A program made the position numbers and the translations under genes. A DNA stretch of 64,000 bases from DAOTXS01 sp034433515. GTDB lineage: Bacteria; Chloroflexota; Anaerolineae; UBA4142. The DNA is taken from assembly GCA_034433515.1 (NCBI GenBank), contig DAOUAL010000087.1:1-64000 (forward strand), written 5' to 3'. The notes below the pieces were generated by a model, which made no database searches, was not told the origin of the DNA, and saw nothing but the letters and a program-made list of their open reading frames with translations. Below, piece after piece: positions 42,222 to 50,842 of this stretch. Positions within the stretch are counted from its first letter, which is position 1, and each line of letters starts with the position of its first letter.

Positions 42222-44120
42222 ATGACGAGTCGCAATCGTTTTGAAACAATTTTTTTACTGTTGCTGATTTTGTTAGCCGCCGTCTTGCGGTGGTATCGTT
42301 TAACGGCGCAAGATATTTGGGGCGATGAAGCGTTTAGTATCTGGCTTAGTCAACAGCCGCTCAATGCGGTGATTGCCGGCGCATCGGATACGCATCCACC
42401 CTTTTATCCGTTTCTGCTTTTCCTCTGGATTCCGCTGGCTGGCACCACCGCGTTTGCCACGCGCACCTTGTCGGTGCTCATCGGCATTCTGGCGGTCCCA
42501 CTCGTTTTTGTTTTGGCAAACCGATTGACGCAACGTCCACGCGTGAAATGGTTCGCGGCGATCCTGATGACCGTCTCGCCGCTGATGATTTACTATAGCC
42601 AAGAGACGCGGATGTACGAATTGGTTACCATCCTTGCTTTGGCATCTACCTATTTTGTGCTGCGATGGTTTGAAGAGGCATCGCCGCGGGTCTCTCTTCT
42701 GTATCTATTTTCGACGTTGTTGGCGATCTATACCCACTATTCTGCCTTCTTTGTCCTCGTCGCACAAAATATCTTTGTGTTGAGGCGTGTTCGCCATCAG
42801 CGCACCACGCTGGTACGCTGGCTGGGAGTGCAGGGCTTGCTCATTGTTGCATATGTGCCGTGGATCGTTGTCCAGACAGGGTTCCTGCGTGAAAAAGCCA
42901 ACGCGCGATTCGAGGAATGGGGCTGGGCAGGCATCGAAATGATTTTTGGCAAAACGCTTTTGGCGTTCAGCGCGGGGCTGACCACCGATTTTCCGGTCGC
43001 GCACCTTGCCGCGATCCTCTGTGCGATATTCGGCACGCTAGGAATTTACACGCTCATCCGTCGCCGCGAATCTCAGGCGTGGCTTGCACCAATGTATGCT
43101 CTTGTCCCGGTAACGATCGCGTACATCGTCAATCCGATTATGCCGTTTTTCTTTGAGCGCTATGTGTTGGTCGCGTTGCCGGGATTCTTGCTCCTGATCG
43201 CATTCGGACTCGATTACTTGGACGAGTTGGATCATCGCGCGCAAATTGGAATGACGATGGCGTTGATGTTCTTTGCCCTCGATGCCAATTGGAATTTTTA
43301 TTTTGATGAAACCTATGCCAAAGGCAAGTATGGCAGGATGATGACGTATGTCTCACAACACGCCCAGCCGGGCGATGTGTTAATTTTGAACAATCCACTT
43401 CAGAAACCGCTTTATCAGTATTACGCGCCCGCGAACGTGCCGGCATATTTTTTCCCGGACGGCGGCGCATCGTTAGAAGAGCCACCGGTACGCAAGCAAC
43501 TGGAAACGCTCGCCAAAAAATCGTCGCGAGTGTGGTTGGTGATGTTTGGCAATCCCGCCGAGTACGATCCGACCGGCTATTTGGAACGCTGGTTCGGCGC
43601 GAACGCGTTCAAAAGTTATGTTGGGGGTTACGTGGATGCACGGCTGATCTTGTACACGATGGCGAGCGCGCCACCAACTATTCAGCGTTCAACGCGCTAT
43701 CGGCTGGGCGACCACATTCAATTGATCGGGTACGATTTGAATCAAGCCGATCTGACTCCGGGGCAAACGCTGTTGTTGACCTTGCATTGGAAAACCGCTG
43801 CGCCGATGGCGCAACGGTACACCGTCTTTGCGCATATGATTGGCGGGATAAATCCGGCAACTCAATCGCCGGTGTGGGCACAGATGGATAGTGAGCCAGT
43901 GGGCGGCTCGCGTCCAACCGATGCATGGCAAGCAAACGAAACGATTGATGATCGGCACGGGTTGTTGATTCCGCATAGCACGCCGCCGGGCGAGTACCTC
44001 ATCGAAGTAGGAATGTACGATTCGGCAACGTTAGCGCGTTTGCCGGTGTTTGATGAAAACGGCGATCGTTTGCCAGACGATCGTGTGATTCTGGGCACCG
44101 TGCGCGTGGTGGCGCGATGA
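42222..44120 (+). CDS. GT39/PMT-type membrane glycosyltransferase
   Basis: A 632-aa polytopic protein of the PMT_2/ArnT type. The first loop holds the acidic pair DIWGDEAFS (about 31-39), typical of lipid-linked sugar transferases, and THPPFYPFLLFLW follows. About eleven membrane segments occupy residues 7-385. The C-terminal part is a beta-rich domain (YRLGDHIQLIGYDL...) that is repeated in the next gene's product. It probably glycosylates protein or lipid at the outer membrane face; donor and acceptor unknown. ATG 42222 follows the promoter directly. Confidence 0.88.
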   Translation: MTSRNRFETIFLLLLILLAAVLRWYRLTAQDIWGDEAFSIWLSQQPLNAVIAGASDTHPPFYPFLLFLWIPLAGTTAFATRTLSVLIGILAVPLVFVLANRLTQRPRVKWFAAILMTVSPLMIYYSQETRMYELVTILALASTYFVLRWFEEASPRVSLLYLFSTLLAIYTHYSAFFVLVAQNIFVLRRVRHQRTTLVRWLGVQGLLIVAYVPWIVVQTGFLREKANARFEEWGWAGIEMIFGKTLLAFSAGLTTDFPVAHLAAILCAIFGTLGIYTLIRRRESQAWLAPMYALVPVTIAYIVNPIMPFFFERYVLVALPGFLLLIAFGLDYLDELDHRAQIGMTMALMFFALDANWNFYFDETYAKGKYGRMMTYVSQHAQPGDVLILNNPLQKPLYQYYAPANVPAYFFPDGGASLEEPPVRKQLETLAKKSSRVWLVMFGNPAEYDPTGYLERWFGANAFKSYVGGYVDARLILYTMASAPPTIQRSTRYRLGDHIQLIGYDLNQADLTPGQTLLLTLHWKTAAPMAQRYTVFAHMIGGINPATQSPVWAQMDSEPVGGSRPTDAWQANETIDDRHGLLIPHSTPPGEYLIEVGMYDSATLARLPVFDENGDRLPDDRVILGTVRVVAR

Positions 44121-46033
44121 TCCAAAAACGTTCACCTTGGTTTGAACTGGGGACGTTCACCGTCATTGTTCTACTTGCCACGTTTCTACGCGTGTATCGT
44201 CTCGATCAACTGCCGCCCGGTTTGCATTACGATGAAGCATTCAACGCCACGATGGCACAACGCGTTCTTGCCGGCGTCGAGCGCCCCATCTTTTTCACCG
44301 AAGACTTGACCGAAGAGCCGATGGCGATTTACATCACGTCGCTAGCGTTCGCGCTTTTCGGTGCCAGCCCTTGGTCGTTGCGGCTGGTCTCGGCGATTGC
44401 CGGGATGCTCACGGTTGCCGCGTTATATTTCTTGGCGCGCGTCTTGTTTCAATCGCGGCGGGGTGCGGCGCTGGCATCGTTCACGTTGACGATTTTGTAT
44501 TGGCATCTCAATTTTAGCCGGCTGGGGATGGAGCCAATTTTTTTGCCGCTCATGCTAACGTTGGCGATGGCATTTTTGTGGCGCGCGCTCAATCGTCGTG
44601 GGACACGGGACTATGTGCTTGCCGGCATTTTTCTCGCCGCCACGCAGTACACCTACAAAGCCGCGCTGTTCGTGCCGATTTTGATCGGGGCATTCATCGG
44701 TTTGGAAATCCTGCTCAATCGAAATTTTTGGTGCCAACAATGGCGCGGATTGATTTTGGGCGCAATTGTTGCCGTTTTGTTTTTTGCGCCGCTTGGGTTA
44801 TACTTGGCAACACATCCCGAACAGTTTTGGGAGCGTCCCGGCAGCGTAACCGCCACGATGACCAGCGAAGCAATCGTTGATCACACGATCAAGGTTGCCG
44901 GCATGTTCTGGGTGCACGGCGATGACAATCCGCGCAGTAATCTGCCCGGGCGTCCTGCACTCGATCCGTTTCTGGCGATTGGTTTCGTCGTCGGTGTCAT
45001 AGTCAGTGTAACGCAGATTCGTAAAACGCGAGCGCGATTCTTGTTGTTGTGGCTCGTGGTTATGTCATTGCCCAGCGGGCTGACCGATTTCGCACCGCAC
45101 TTTGGCCGCAACCTTGGCGCAACACCAGCCATTGCACTCAGCGTGGCATACGGCTTTGCATTCATCGCTGCTCAGGCGCGTACACGGATTTTACATTTTA
45201 CGTTTTACGCACTTTTGGCTATTGGGCTGGCTTTTAGTACTTACTCAACCCTCAACGATTATTTCAATGTCTGGGGCACACGCACCGGCTTGTTCGATTC
45301 GTTTGACGTTGGTTTGCTAACGCTGGCACAAAAATTGCGCGACCGTCCCAGCGACGAAGCGATTTATCTTTCGCCGATTGACGCACATCATTACACGATT
45401 CAATTCGGACTCGCCGGGCGCACGGCAGCCAGTTTCGATGGGCGGTATGCGTTGGTCATCTCGCCCAAGCCGGCAACGTACAGCATTGTTACGCGCGATG
45501 ACTCGCAATCGTTGACGCGCTTGCAAACGATTTTTGAGCGCGGTCGCCTCATCGAAACGATTGACGATTGGACGGGCAAACCGTACGCCACGCTTTATCG
45601 CGGGGAAGGCACACCGCGCATTGCACCGCAACAAATCGTTGGCGCGCAACTAGGCGATACCATCGAATTGATCGGCTATGATATAGCGCGTGAAGGTAAC
45701 ATCATCGTGCTAAAAGTGTATTGGCGTTGTCTGGCTCCAACGCACGATGATCTGACGGTGTTTGTGCATTTCGTTGACGCGCAAGCGCGGATGTGGGCGC
45801 AAGACGATGCGCGCCCCGGGCATCATTCGTACCCTACACCACGTTGGCAACCGGGCGAAATTATTTTGGATGAATATCGTTTGACCATTCCGGCGGATGC
45901 GCCGCGCGGCGATTATCAGATTGAAGTCGGAATGTATCATCTTGAAACTGGCGCGCGCGTTCGCGTGAGCGATGCGTCCGGCGCGCCGATGGAGAGTAAC
46001 CGTGTCGTTTTCGAGAGAATCCCGTTACCGTAA
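44117..46033 (+). CDS. GT39/PMT-type membrane glycosyltransferase with C-terminal beta domain
   Basis: A 638-aa paralogue of the preceding protein, its ATG overlapping that gene's stop by 4 bp. The first loop has PPGLHYDEAFNATMAQRVL, the acidic pair of the family, followed by EEPMAIYITSLAFALFG. About eleven to twelve membrane segments run to about residue 380. The C-terminal domain (LGDTIELIGYDIAREG and onward to GDYQIEVGMYHLETG) matches its neighbour. The two may act on related substrates in sequence or as a heterodimer. Confidence 0.88.
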   Translation: MIQKRSPWFELGTFTVIVLLATFLRVYRLDQLPPGLHYDEAFNATMAQRVLAGVERPIFFTEDLTEEPMAIYITSLAFALFGASPWSLRLVSAIAGMLTVAALYFLARVLFQSRRGAALASFTLTILYWHLNFSRLGMEPIFLPLMLTLAMAFLWRALNRRGTRDYVLAGIFLAATQYTYKAALFVPILIGAFIGLEILLNRNFWCQQWRGLILGAIVAVLFFAPLGLYLATHPEQFWERPGSVTATMTSEAIVDHTIKVAGMFWVHGDDNPRSNLPGRPALDPFLAIGFVVGVIVSVTQIRKTRARFLLLWLVVMSLPSGLTDFAPHFGRNLGATPAIALSVAYGFAFIAAQARTRILHFTFYALLAIGLAFSTYSTLNDYFNVWGTRTGLFDSFDVGLLTLAQKLRDRPSDEAIYLSPIDAHHYTIQFGLAGRTAASFDGRYALVISPKPATYSIVTRDDSQSLTRLQTIFERGRLIETIDDWTGKPYATLYRGEGTPRIAPQQIVGAQLGDTIELIGYDIAREGNIIVLKVYWRCLAPTHDDLTVFVHFVDAQARMWAQDDARPGHHSYPTPRWQPGEIILDEYRLTIPADAPRGDYQIEVGMYHLETGARVRVSDASGAPMESNRVVFERIPLP

Positions 46034-46043
46034 CTTTGCTTCA

Positions 46044-46640
46044 ATGGGCGACTCTGACCAGCCGCCGCGTTCCCGCCCCACCGGCTTGATTGTGGTTGGC
46101 GTAGCGCTCGTGCTGGCATTGTGTTGTTGCTGCCTGGGGCTTGTGATCGGATTATACTTTGGCAAAGGCGGCGCCATGTTGGCGGATACCTTCGCCACGA
46201 ATGTGCCAAGCATTGGTGCGCCGGCTCCCACTCCAACCTTGGATAAGAACGCGCCGGTGCCAGCGAAAAAACCGGGACGAATGGAGAATGGCTTGGAGTT
46301 GACGGTGGTGGGTTTGCAACGACCACTCAAAGTGCAAGGCACCATCCAAATCCCTGCCGATCAACAGTTGATCTTGGTCACGGTCAAGATTCGCAATACC
46401 CAATCCACCGGTGCGCCGCTCAAAGTAACGGCGAGCGAATTCACGCTCAAGGGGGATGGCGGGCTCACGTACCCACCGAATCCCAAGACGGTAACCATTC
46501 CCAACTTGCTCACCGAACTCAATCTTGCGCCGGGCAAAGAGACCGAAGCGGAGTTGATTTTCCAAATCGCGGCGGATGATTCGGGCTTGCGATTGCAGTG
46601 GAAATCGGGCACACAAACGCGTGTGTTCTTGCTGGAATAA
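46044..46640 (+). CDS. DUF4352-type lipoprotein-like secreted protein
   Basis: A 198-aa protein with one N-terminal membrane segment containing LALCCCCLGLVIGLYFG, a Pro/Ala linker, and an immunoglobulin-like DUF4352 domain (about 75-195; blocks LILVTVKIRNTQSTG and LAPGKETEAELIFQIA). The cysteine run may be lipidated or structural. Start at ATG 46044, 10 bp after the glycosyltransferase, though the ribosome site is weak. Probably an envelope protein co-expressed with the glycosyltransferases. Confidence 0.78.
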   Translation: MGDSDQPPRSRPTGLIVVGVALVLALCCCCLGLVIGLYFGKGGAMLADTFATNVPSIGAPAPTPTLDKNAPVPAKKPGRMENGLELTVVGLQRPLKVQGTIQIPADQQLILVTVKIRNTQSTGAPLKVTASEFTLKGDGGLTYPPNPKTVTIPNLLTELNLAPGKETEAELIFQIAADDSGLRLQWKSGTQTRVFLLE

Positions 46641-46647
46641 ACTCAAC

Positions 46648-46744
46648 GGGCGAGGCATTCGGCAATGGGCTGAAATGATCCATCACGTTGCGATGGATTA
46701 AATCTGGCTTGCCCCAGATTCGGGATTGCCCGACTGTCTCGCCC
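46648..46744 (+). ncRNA. Candidate three-way-junction structured RNA
   Basis: A 97-nt segment that folds by eye into a closed structure. Outer stem: GGGCGAG (46648-46654) with CTCGCCC (46738-46744), continued by CA/TG, TCGG/CCGA and CAAT/ATTG. Two hairpins sit inside: ATCCATC/GATGGAT and AATCTGG/CCAGATT. It fills the gap between the DUF4352 and YfhO genes. It may be a structured leader of the YfhO gene or a mobile inverted-repeat unit; no known riboswitch class is recognised. Confidence 0.5.
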
Positions 46745-46757
46745 TTAGATTCTTTCA

Positions 46758-49151
46758 ATGATCCTCCTTCTCGTCGCGTTCGTTTGGCTGATGGTTTTTG
46801 GGATTGCTTGGGCGCGCCGTCACCACAGCGATGCGTGGCGCGCTGTGCTGGCAATCGGGGTGGTCGGCGCCAGTACCGCCGGCTTTTTCTGGCGGCTGCT
46901 TGCCGGGCAAGTGTGGATGCCGGCGGGTGGCGGCGACCTAGCGCAGTTTTTGTATCCCACGTACACCTTTGCCGCCGCGTGGTGGACGCGCGGTGTGATT
47001 CCGCTGTGGAATCCGTACTTGTTTGGCGGAATGCCCTTTGTTGGCGATATTCAAGCCGGCTTGTTCTACCCCCTCAACCTCCTCACGTTTTTCATCTCCC
47101 AACCGCTCACCTTCCGCGATATGGAATTTCTCTCCGTTCTGCATTTTTTTATCGCGGGGACCGGGATGTATGCGTTTTTGCGCTGGGGGCGTTGGCGAGG
47201 TTCGCTGTTCAAGGTTCCAAGTTCAAACTTGGAACCTGACACTTGGAACCTAAAACCCTCCTCCGCGCTTGCTGGCGCAATCGCTTTTGAATTCAGCGAT
47301 CTCTTCATCACCCACTTTGGCAACTTGAACTTGATTGCCGTGGTGGCGTGGATGCCGCTGGTCTTGTTGTTCTATCGCCGTGCGGTTACCGATCGGCGCC
47401 CCAGTTTCGCGGTGGTTGCCGGCATTTTGCTGGGAAGCGCGTTCCTTGCCGGGCACATTCAATCGTTCCTGTTTATTATGCTAGCCCTCGCGCTACTTAC
47501 CCTTTTTCAAACCTTGGAAGCCAGCCAGCCACAGCCAACATTCCACCGCTTGTTGCCTACAATTTACTGCCTCCTGCTTTTAGTGATCTCGTTTGGCATT
47601 GCCGCACCCGTCTTGCTTCCCAGCATCGAAATGACCCAACTCACCACGCGCGCAACATTTTCGTACGAGCAAGCGGCGCAATTTTCGCTTCCGCCGGCGC
47701 AGTTGATTGGATTGTTGGTGCCGGGATTTTTTGGACGCGGACCCCAAAACGCTTGGGGACCTTGGGATCGCGTTGAGGTTGGTTATCTGGGGGTCTTGCC
47801 GCTGGTGCTCGCCTTCCTTGCGCTCATGTTGCGCCGCGATTCTACCACACGATTCTTTGGTGCGTTGGCATTGGTGGGGCTTGCGCTCGCGCTAGGGGGG
47901 TACGCGATTCTGCACGGCTGGCTTTATCAACTGGTTCCGGGTTTTGGACAATTGCGTGCGCCGGCGCGGTTCATCGTCTTGATGGATTTCGCGCTTGCTA
48001 CGCTCGCCGCGTTCGGCTTGGATGAGTTACGCCGCTCATTGCCGCGCGTCAGCGCAATGATTTTCAAGCGCATCATTCGTGCTGCGCCGTGGGTGTTTTT
48101 GCTCGTCGCTCTGCCGGCGGGCGCGCTCGCGTACTCGAATTTGATTTTGGGTCAAGGGCAAGACCCGGTCTTGTTCCAACGCATCGCCAATGCGACGAAC
48201 GCGCTCGCGTTTTTCATTTTGCTGTTTGGGTTATCGCTCGCGCTCATTGTCGCGCGCGGCACGCGCTTTTTCCGCCCGCGCGTGTGGGCAACGCTTGCGC
48301 TCGCGCTCATCTTTTTCGATTTGTTTTCGCTGGGTGCGTACGTGGACGCCAGCACGGACGATCCCACGCGTGTCTTTGATCATCCTGATGCAGTGGCGTT
48401 CTTCCAAAGCGATGGCGAGATTTATCGGGTTGATGCGCGCGAGACCGGCGTGGACAATCTGTGGCCCCCCGACACTTCGATTTTGTACAACCTCTTTGAC
48501 ATCAACGGCGATAACCCGCTCGTGCTTGCCGCGTTCGATCAGTACTGGCAAGCGTTGGGAAGCCGTTCGGTGCGCGCGTACGATTTGTTGAACATCAAGT
48601 ACTTGATCGCGCGCAAAAATGTGCCCGTGGATCGAGAAAAATTCCGGCTTGCTTTTGCCGATGCGCCGGGATTCAATATTTACGAGAACACGCGCTTTGT
48701 GCCGCGTGCGTGGATCGTCTTTGATGCGCGCGTGGTCAACGATCCCGCGGCGGCGCTAGATGCGGTGCGTGCCGCCGATTTCGATCCGTTTCAGCAAGTT
48801 GTCTTGGAACGCCCGGTGGGTAAATCTACGCCGACCAACAGCGCGTTCGCACAAATTGTGGGGTACGGTCCCAACGAAATCGTGTTGGACGTGCGGGCTG
48901 TGGGCGGCGGGATACTCGTGTTGAGCGAGGTGTACTATCCGGGCTGGCGCGCGTGGGTAGATGATCGCGAGGTCAACGTGTTGCGTGCCAACTATTTGTT
49001 CCGCGCGATTGAATTGCCGGCGGAGGCGCACCGGGTTCGCTTGCTCTACGATCCTCCGTTGTTCAAGGTGGGCGTGGGGCTATTGGTGTTTCCATTCCTT
49101 GGCTTGGTCAGCGGCGGGTGGTGGGCGATAAAAACAGGGCGTTCGATTTGA
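46758..49151 (+). CDS. YfhO-type polytopic membrane protein
   Basis: A 797-aa membrane protein of the YfhO family: about twelve membrane segments in residues 1-540, then a large extracytoplasmic C-terminal domain (blocks LNIKYLIARKNVP and VLSEVYYPGWRAWVDD). YfhO helps glycosylate lipoteichoic acid in Bacilli; homologues here probably serve surface glycans. The early loop PAGGGDLAQFLYPTY resembles GT-C acidic loops. At about residues 149-167 an in-frame insertion of a short nucleotide repeat (47205-47256, GGTTCCAAGTTC units) encodes a low-complexity stretch not typical of the family. Confidence 0.88.
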   Translation: MILLLVAFVWLMVFGIAWARRHHSDAWRAVLAIGVVGASTAGFFWRLLAGQVWMPAGGGDLAQFLYPTYTFAAAWWTRGVIPLWNPYLFGGMPFVGDIQAGLFYPLNLLTFFISQPLTFRDMEFLSVLHFFIAGTGMYAFLRWGRWRGSLFKVPSSNLEPDTWNLKPSSALAGAIAFEFSDLFITHFGNLNLIAVVAWMPLVLLFYRRAVTDRRPSFAVVAGILLGSAFLAGHIQSFLFIMLALALLTLFQTLEASQPQPTFHRLLPTIYCLLLLVISFGIAAPVLLPSIEMTQLTTRATFSYEQAAQFSLPPAQLIGLLVPGFFGRGPQNAWGPWDRVEVGYLGVLPLVLAFLALMLRRDSTTRFFGALALVGLALALGGYAILHGWLYQLVPGFGQLRAPARFIVLMDFALATLAAFGLDELRRSLPRVSAMIFKRIIRAAPWVFLLVALPAGALAYSNLILGQGQDPVLFQRIANATNALAFFILLFGLSLALIVARGTRFFRPRVWATLALALIFFDLFSLGAYVDASTDDPTRVFDHPDAVAFFQSDGEIYRVDARETGVDNLWPPDTSILYNLFDINGDNPLVLAAFDQYWQALGSRSVRAYDLLNIKYLIARKNVPVDREKFRLAFADAPGFNIYENTRFVPRAWIVFDARVVNDPAAALDAVRAADFDPFQQVVLERPVGKSTPTNSAFAQIVGYGPNEIVLDVRAVGGGILVLSEVYYPGWRAWVDDREVNVLRANYLFRAIELPAEAHRVRLLYDPPLFKVGVGLLVFPFLGLVSGGWWAIKTGRSI
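47205..47256. repeat. In-frame short repeat inside the YfhO-type gene
   Basis: AAGGTTCCAAGTTC followed by the inverted AACTTGGAACCT and CACTTGGAACCT: a 7-bp-unit repeat with an internal palindrome. It keeps the frame and encodes about 17 residues. Confidence 0.75.
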
Positions 49152-49165
49152 ACGCCCCGTTGATT
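49130..49165. terminator. Bidirectional terminator between YfhO and TlpA genes
   Basis: Perfect 8-bp stem GGGCGTTC / GAACGCCC with a 5-nt loop (49137-49157), A-rich on the left and T-rich on the right, between convergent genes. Confidence 0.7.
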
Positions 49166-49697
49166 ATTTCGCCAACAATTCTTCCAACTTGAGAATGAAC
49201 TGGCTCTCGGTCATGAACGCACTGTCCTTGGTGATGGGACCCAGCGAGTTGCCGTACAGATTCCCGTCCTTGCCCACAAAGTACGTTTCCGGCACACCTT
49301 TGATGCGATACTTTTGACTAATCTCGCTTTGTAAATCGGCACCGTTAAAATAAGTGATGTTGTATTGCTTGAGGTATTCCTTCGCCGCTGACTCGGTGTC
49401 CACGTAATCCACGCCGATGAACACGACCCCGCGATCCTTGTACTGCCGCCACATCCGTTCGAGGAACGGTGCTTCGTCGTGGCACGGCGGACACCACGAT
49501 GCCCAAAAGTTGATGACCACCACTTTGCCTTTCAACTCCGATAATCGGATGGTTTGCCCTTCAAACGAGGTGAGCTTGAAATCCGGTGCCGGACCAGACG
49601 AGGGTTGCGGTTCGTTACGGACCCGCAAACCCAACGCAAAAAAAATAAGGACGGCGATGACCAAAACAAAAATGAGCACTTGAATCCAACGAGGCAC
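49164..49697 (-). CDS. TlpA/ResA-type membrane thioredoxin
   Basis: A 177-aa protein with one N-terminal membrane anchor (about 4-24) and an AhpC/TSA-Redoxin thioredoxin domain with the active site WASWCPPC. The VINFWASWCPPCHDEAPFLERM block and GVPETYFVGKDG with the cis-Pro are typical. Such proteins reduce apocytochrome c cysteines outside the membrane for heme attachment. I choose the GTG at 49697 because AAAGGAG lies 8 nt before it. It is downstream of ccmH in the same direction, interrupted by a DUF4160/DUF2442 pair. Confidence 0.93.
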   Translation of the reverse strand: MPRWIQVLIFVLVIAVLIFFALGLRVRNEPQPSSGPAPDFKLTSFEGQTIRLSELKGKVVVINFWASWCPPCHDEAPFLERMWRQYKDRGVVFIGVDYVDTESAAKEYLKQYNITYFNGADLQSEISQKYRIKGVPETYFVGKDGNLYGNSLGPITKDSAFMTESQFILKLEELLAK

Positions 49698-49739
49698 GCT
49701 TACAACTCCTTTAACTCTTTTTCGATCCGCTCGGCGTAC
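49698..49739. repeat. 42-bp direct repeat, copy 1
   Basis: Identical to 50319-50360, which is the 3' end of ccmH. It carries the TlpA ribosome-binding region and provides the shifted-frame end of the DUF2442 gene. Confidence 0.9.
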
Positions 49740-50067
49740 GCTTCGATCTTGCGCGGCGGCGTTCAAGTGCGCTCTCTCGCTCTGCCAACCATTGTTTCAA
49801 TGAGCGCTGACTTTCGCCGGAGGGCTTGCCGAGCACCAGCCCCTCTATGCTAATATCTTCGTCAAGGTCGGGCCAATGAATGCCCTCTCCATTGCCGATG
49901 AATCGCCAGTTATTTCTTTCCGCTGGCGTACCATGGAACAGGCGTGGGTACCATGCCAGAGGTACAGAGATCGTTCGTCCGTCTGACAAGGTAACCGTTA
50001 GTAACTTGTCCGAGACCGTAACCTGTTTCGCAGTAACCGCTTTCATTTCAATGATCAAAGAACTCAT
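49711..50067 (-). CDS. DUF2442 protein
   Basis: A 118-aa protein with the DUF2442 core: LLTVTLSDGRTISVPLAWYPRL and IHWPDLDEDISIEGLVLGKPS. Paired with the upstream DUF4160 gene, which it overlaps by 20 bp. Such pairs are common small mobile units suspected to be toxin-antitoxin-like, not proven. Its last residues (about TPSGSKKS) are encoded by the copied ccmH end read in another frame, so the natural C-terminus was probably different. Confidence 0.88.
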   Translation of the reverse strand: MSSLIIEMKAVTAKQVTVSDKLLTVTLSDGRTISVPLAWYPRLFHGTPAERNNWRFIGNGEGIHWPDLDEDISIEGLVLGKPSGESQRSLKQWLAERESALERRRARSKRTPSGSKKS

Positions 50068-50284
50068 TCCATCTCCTTAAAAAGAACTCGCGGTTGGTCT
50101 CAACCTGTCGCTGGATGCGATGGATTTCGACCGGGCTGAATCCTGTACTGGAGGCTAATCGCACAGGGTCAAGCCAGAACTTGGCTTTGTGCCTTTCTCG
50201 TTCAACGTGAATATGGGGTGGTTCATCCTGATCGCCCGAGTAGAAAAAGAATCGGTAAGGGCCAATCATTTGAATCGTTGGCAT
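50048..50284 (-). CDS. DUF4160 protein
   Basis: A 78-aa protein with the DUF4160 signature: FFYSGDQDEPPHIHVERERHKAKFWLDPV. The PPHIHV box is the family mark. It directly precedes and overlaps the DUF2442 gene, the usual pairing. The pair sits between ccmH and the TlpA gene, bracketed by 42-bp repeats. No Shine-Dalgarno of note. Confidence 0.9.
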   Translation of the reverse strand: MPTIQMIGPYRFFFYSGDQDEPPHIHVERERHKAKFWLDPVRLASSTGFSPVEIHRIQRQVETNREFFLRRWNEFFDH

Positions 50285-50318
50285 GGTTGCCCCGCCAAAT
50301 GTTTCAACATCCGCATTG

Positions 50319-50360
50319 GCTTACAACTCCTTTAACTCTTTTTCGATCCGCTCGGCGTAC
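50319..50360. repeat. 42-bp direct repeat, copy 2 (ccmH 3' end)
   Basis: The original-looking copy: it holds the last codons and stop of ccmH. The identical copy at 49698-49739 lies on the other side of the DUF4160/DUF2442 pair. Confidence 0.9.
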
Positions 50361-50821
50361 TCTTTGGGAATTTCCGGCGCGCTGGCGGGGCTTGTTCCCG
50401 GCGCCCCGCGACCAACGAGCCACGCACGCACCGTAAACCACGCGACCGCCGCGCCCAAGATAATCCCAATGACCGGCAAGATGTACGCCAGCCAGTTGAA
50501 TCCTTCCGCCGGCGGTGCGCCGAGCACCTGGGGTCCAAAGCGCGCGACAAACGCATCACGAATCTGTTGCTCGTTTTTCCCCTCTTGCAACATCTTTTTG
50601 ATGTCGGCGCGCCAATCCGCGCATGCTTGGGTGTTACACACATCCAGCGGGGTGTTGGGACACACAGGACAGTACAAGCCCTTGGCGATGTGATTCACTT
50701 CATCGTCAAGGTTAGGACTTTGAGCGTTCACTGGCACGCTCATCACCAGCGCACTGATCGCCAAAGCGATCAAGACCGCCCAAAATATCTTTGATGTTCG
50801 AATTTCGATGTTCGACCTCAT
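50321..50821 (-). CDS. ccmH: Cytochrome c biogenesis protein CcmH/CycL-type
   Basis: A 166-aa protein with an N-terminal signal/membrane segment (about 13-33), a redox motif LYCPVCPNTPLDVCNTQACADWR with the CxxC pair, and a C-terminal membrane segment (about 108-130). CcmH acts in thiol chemistry for heme attachment to apocytochrome c outside the membrane. It fits with the TlpA-type thioredoxin downstream; the rest of the Ccm system is not in the window. It may serve the cytochrome c at 7547. The first residues (SNIEIRTSK) look repeat-derived. Confidence 0.93.
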   Translation of the reverse strand: MRSNIEIRTSKIFWAVLIALAISALVMSVPVNAQSPNLDDEVNHIAKGLYCPVCPNTPLDVCNTQACADWRADIKKMLQEGKNEQQIRDAFVARFGPQVLGAPPAEGFNWLAYILPVIGIILGAAVAWFTVRAWLVGRGAPGTSPASAPEIPKEYAERIEKELKEL

Positions 50822-50842
50822 ATTTTTTCCAACCTCATTGTT

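Noticed and set aside
46648..46744. tRNA gene in the structured gap
   Set aside because: Length and arm layout do not fit a cloverleaf; no T-loop or D-loop consensus.
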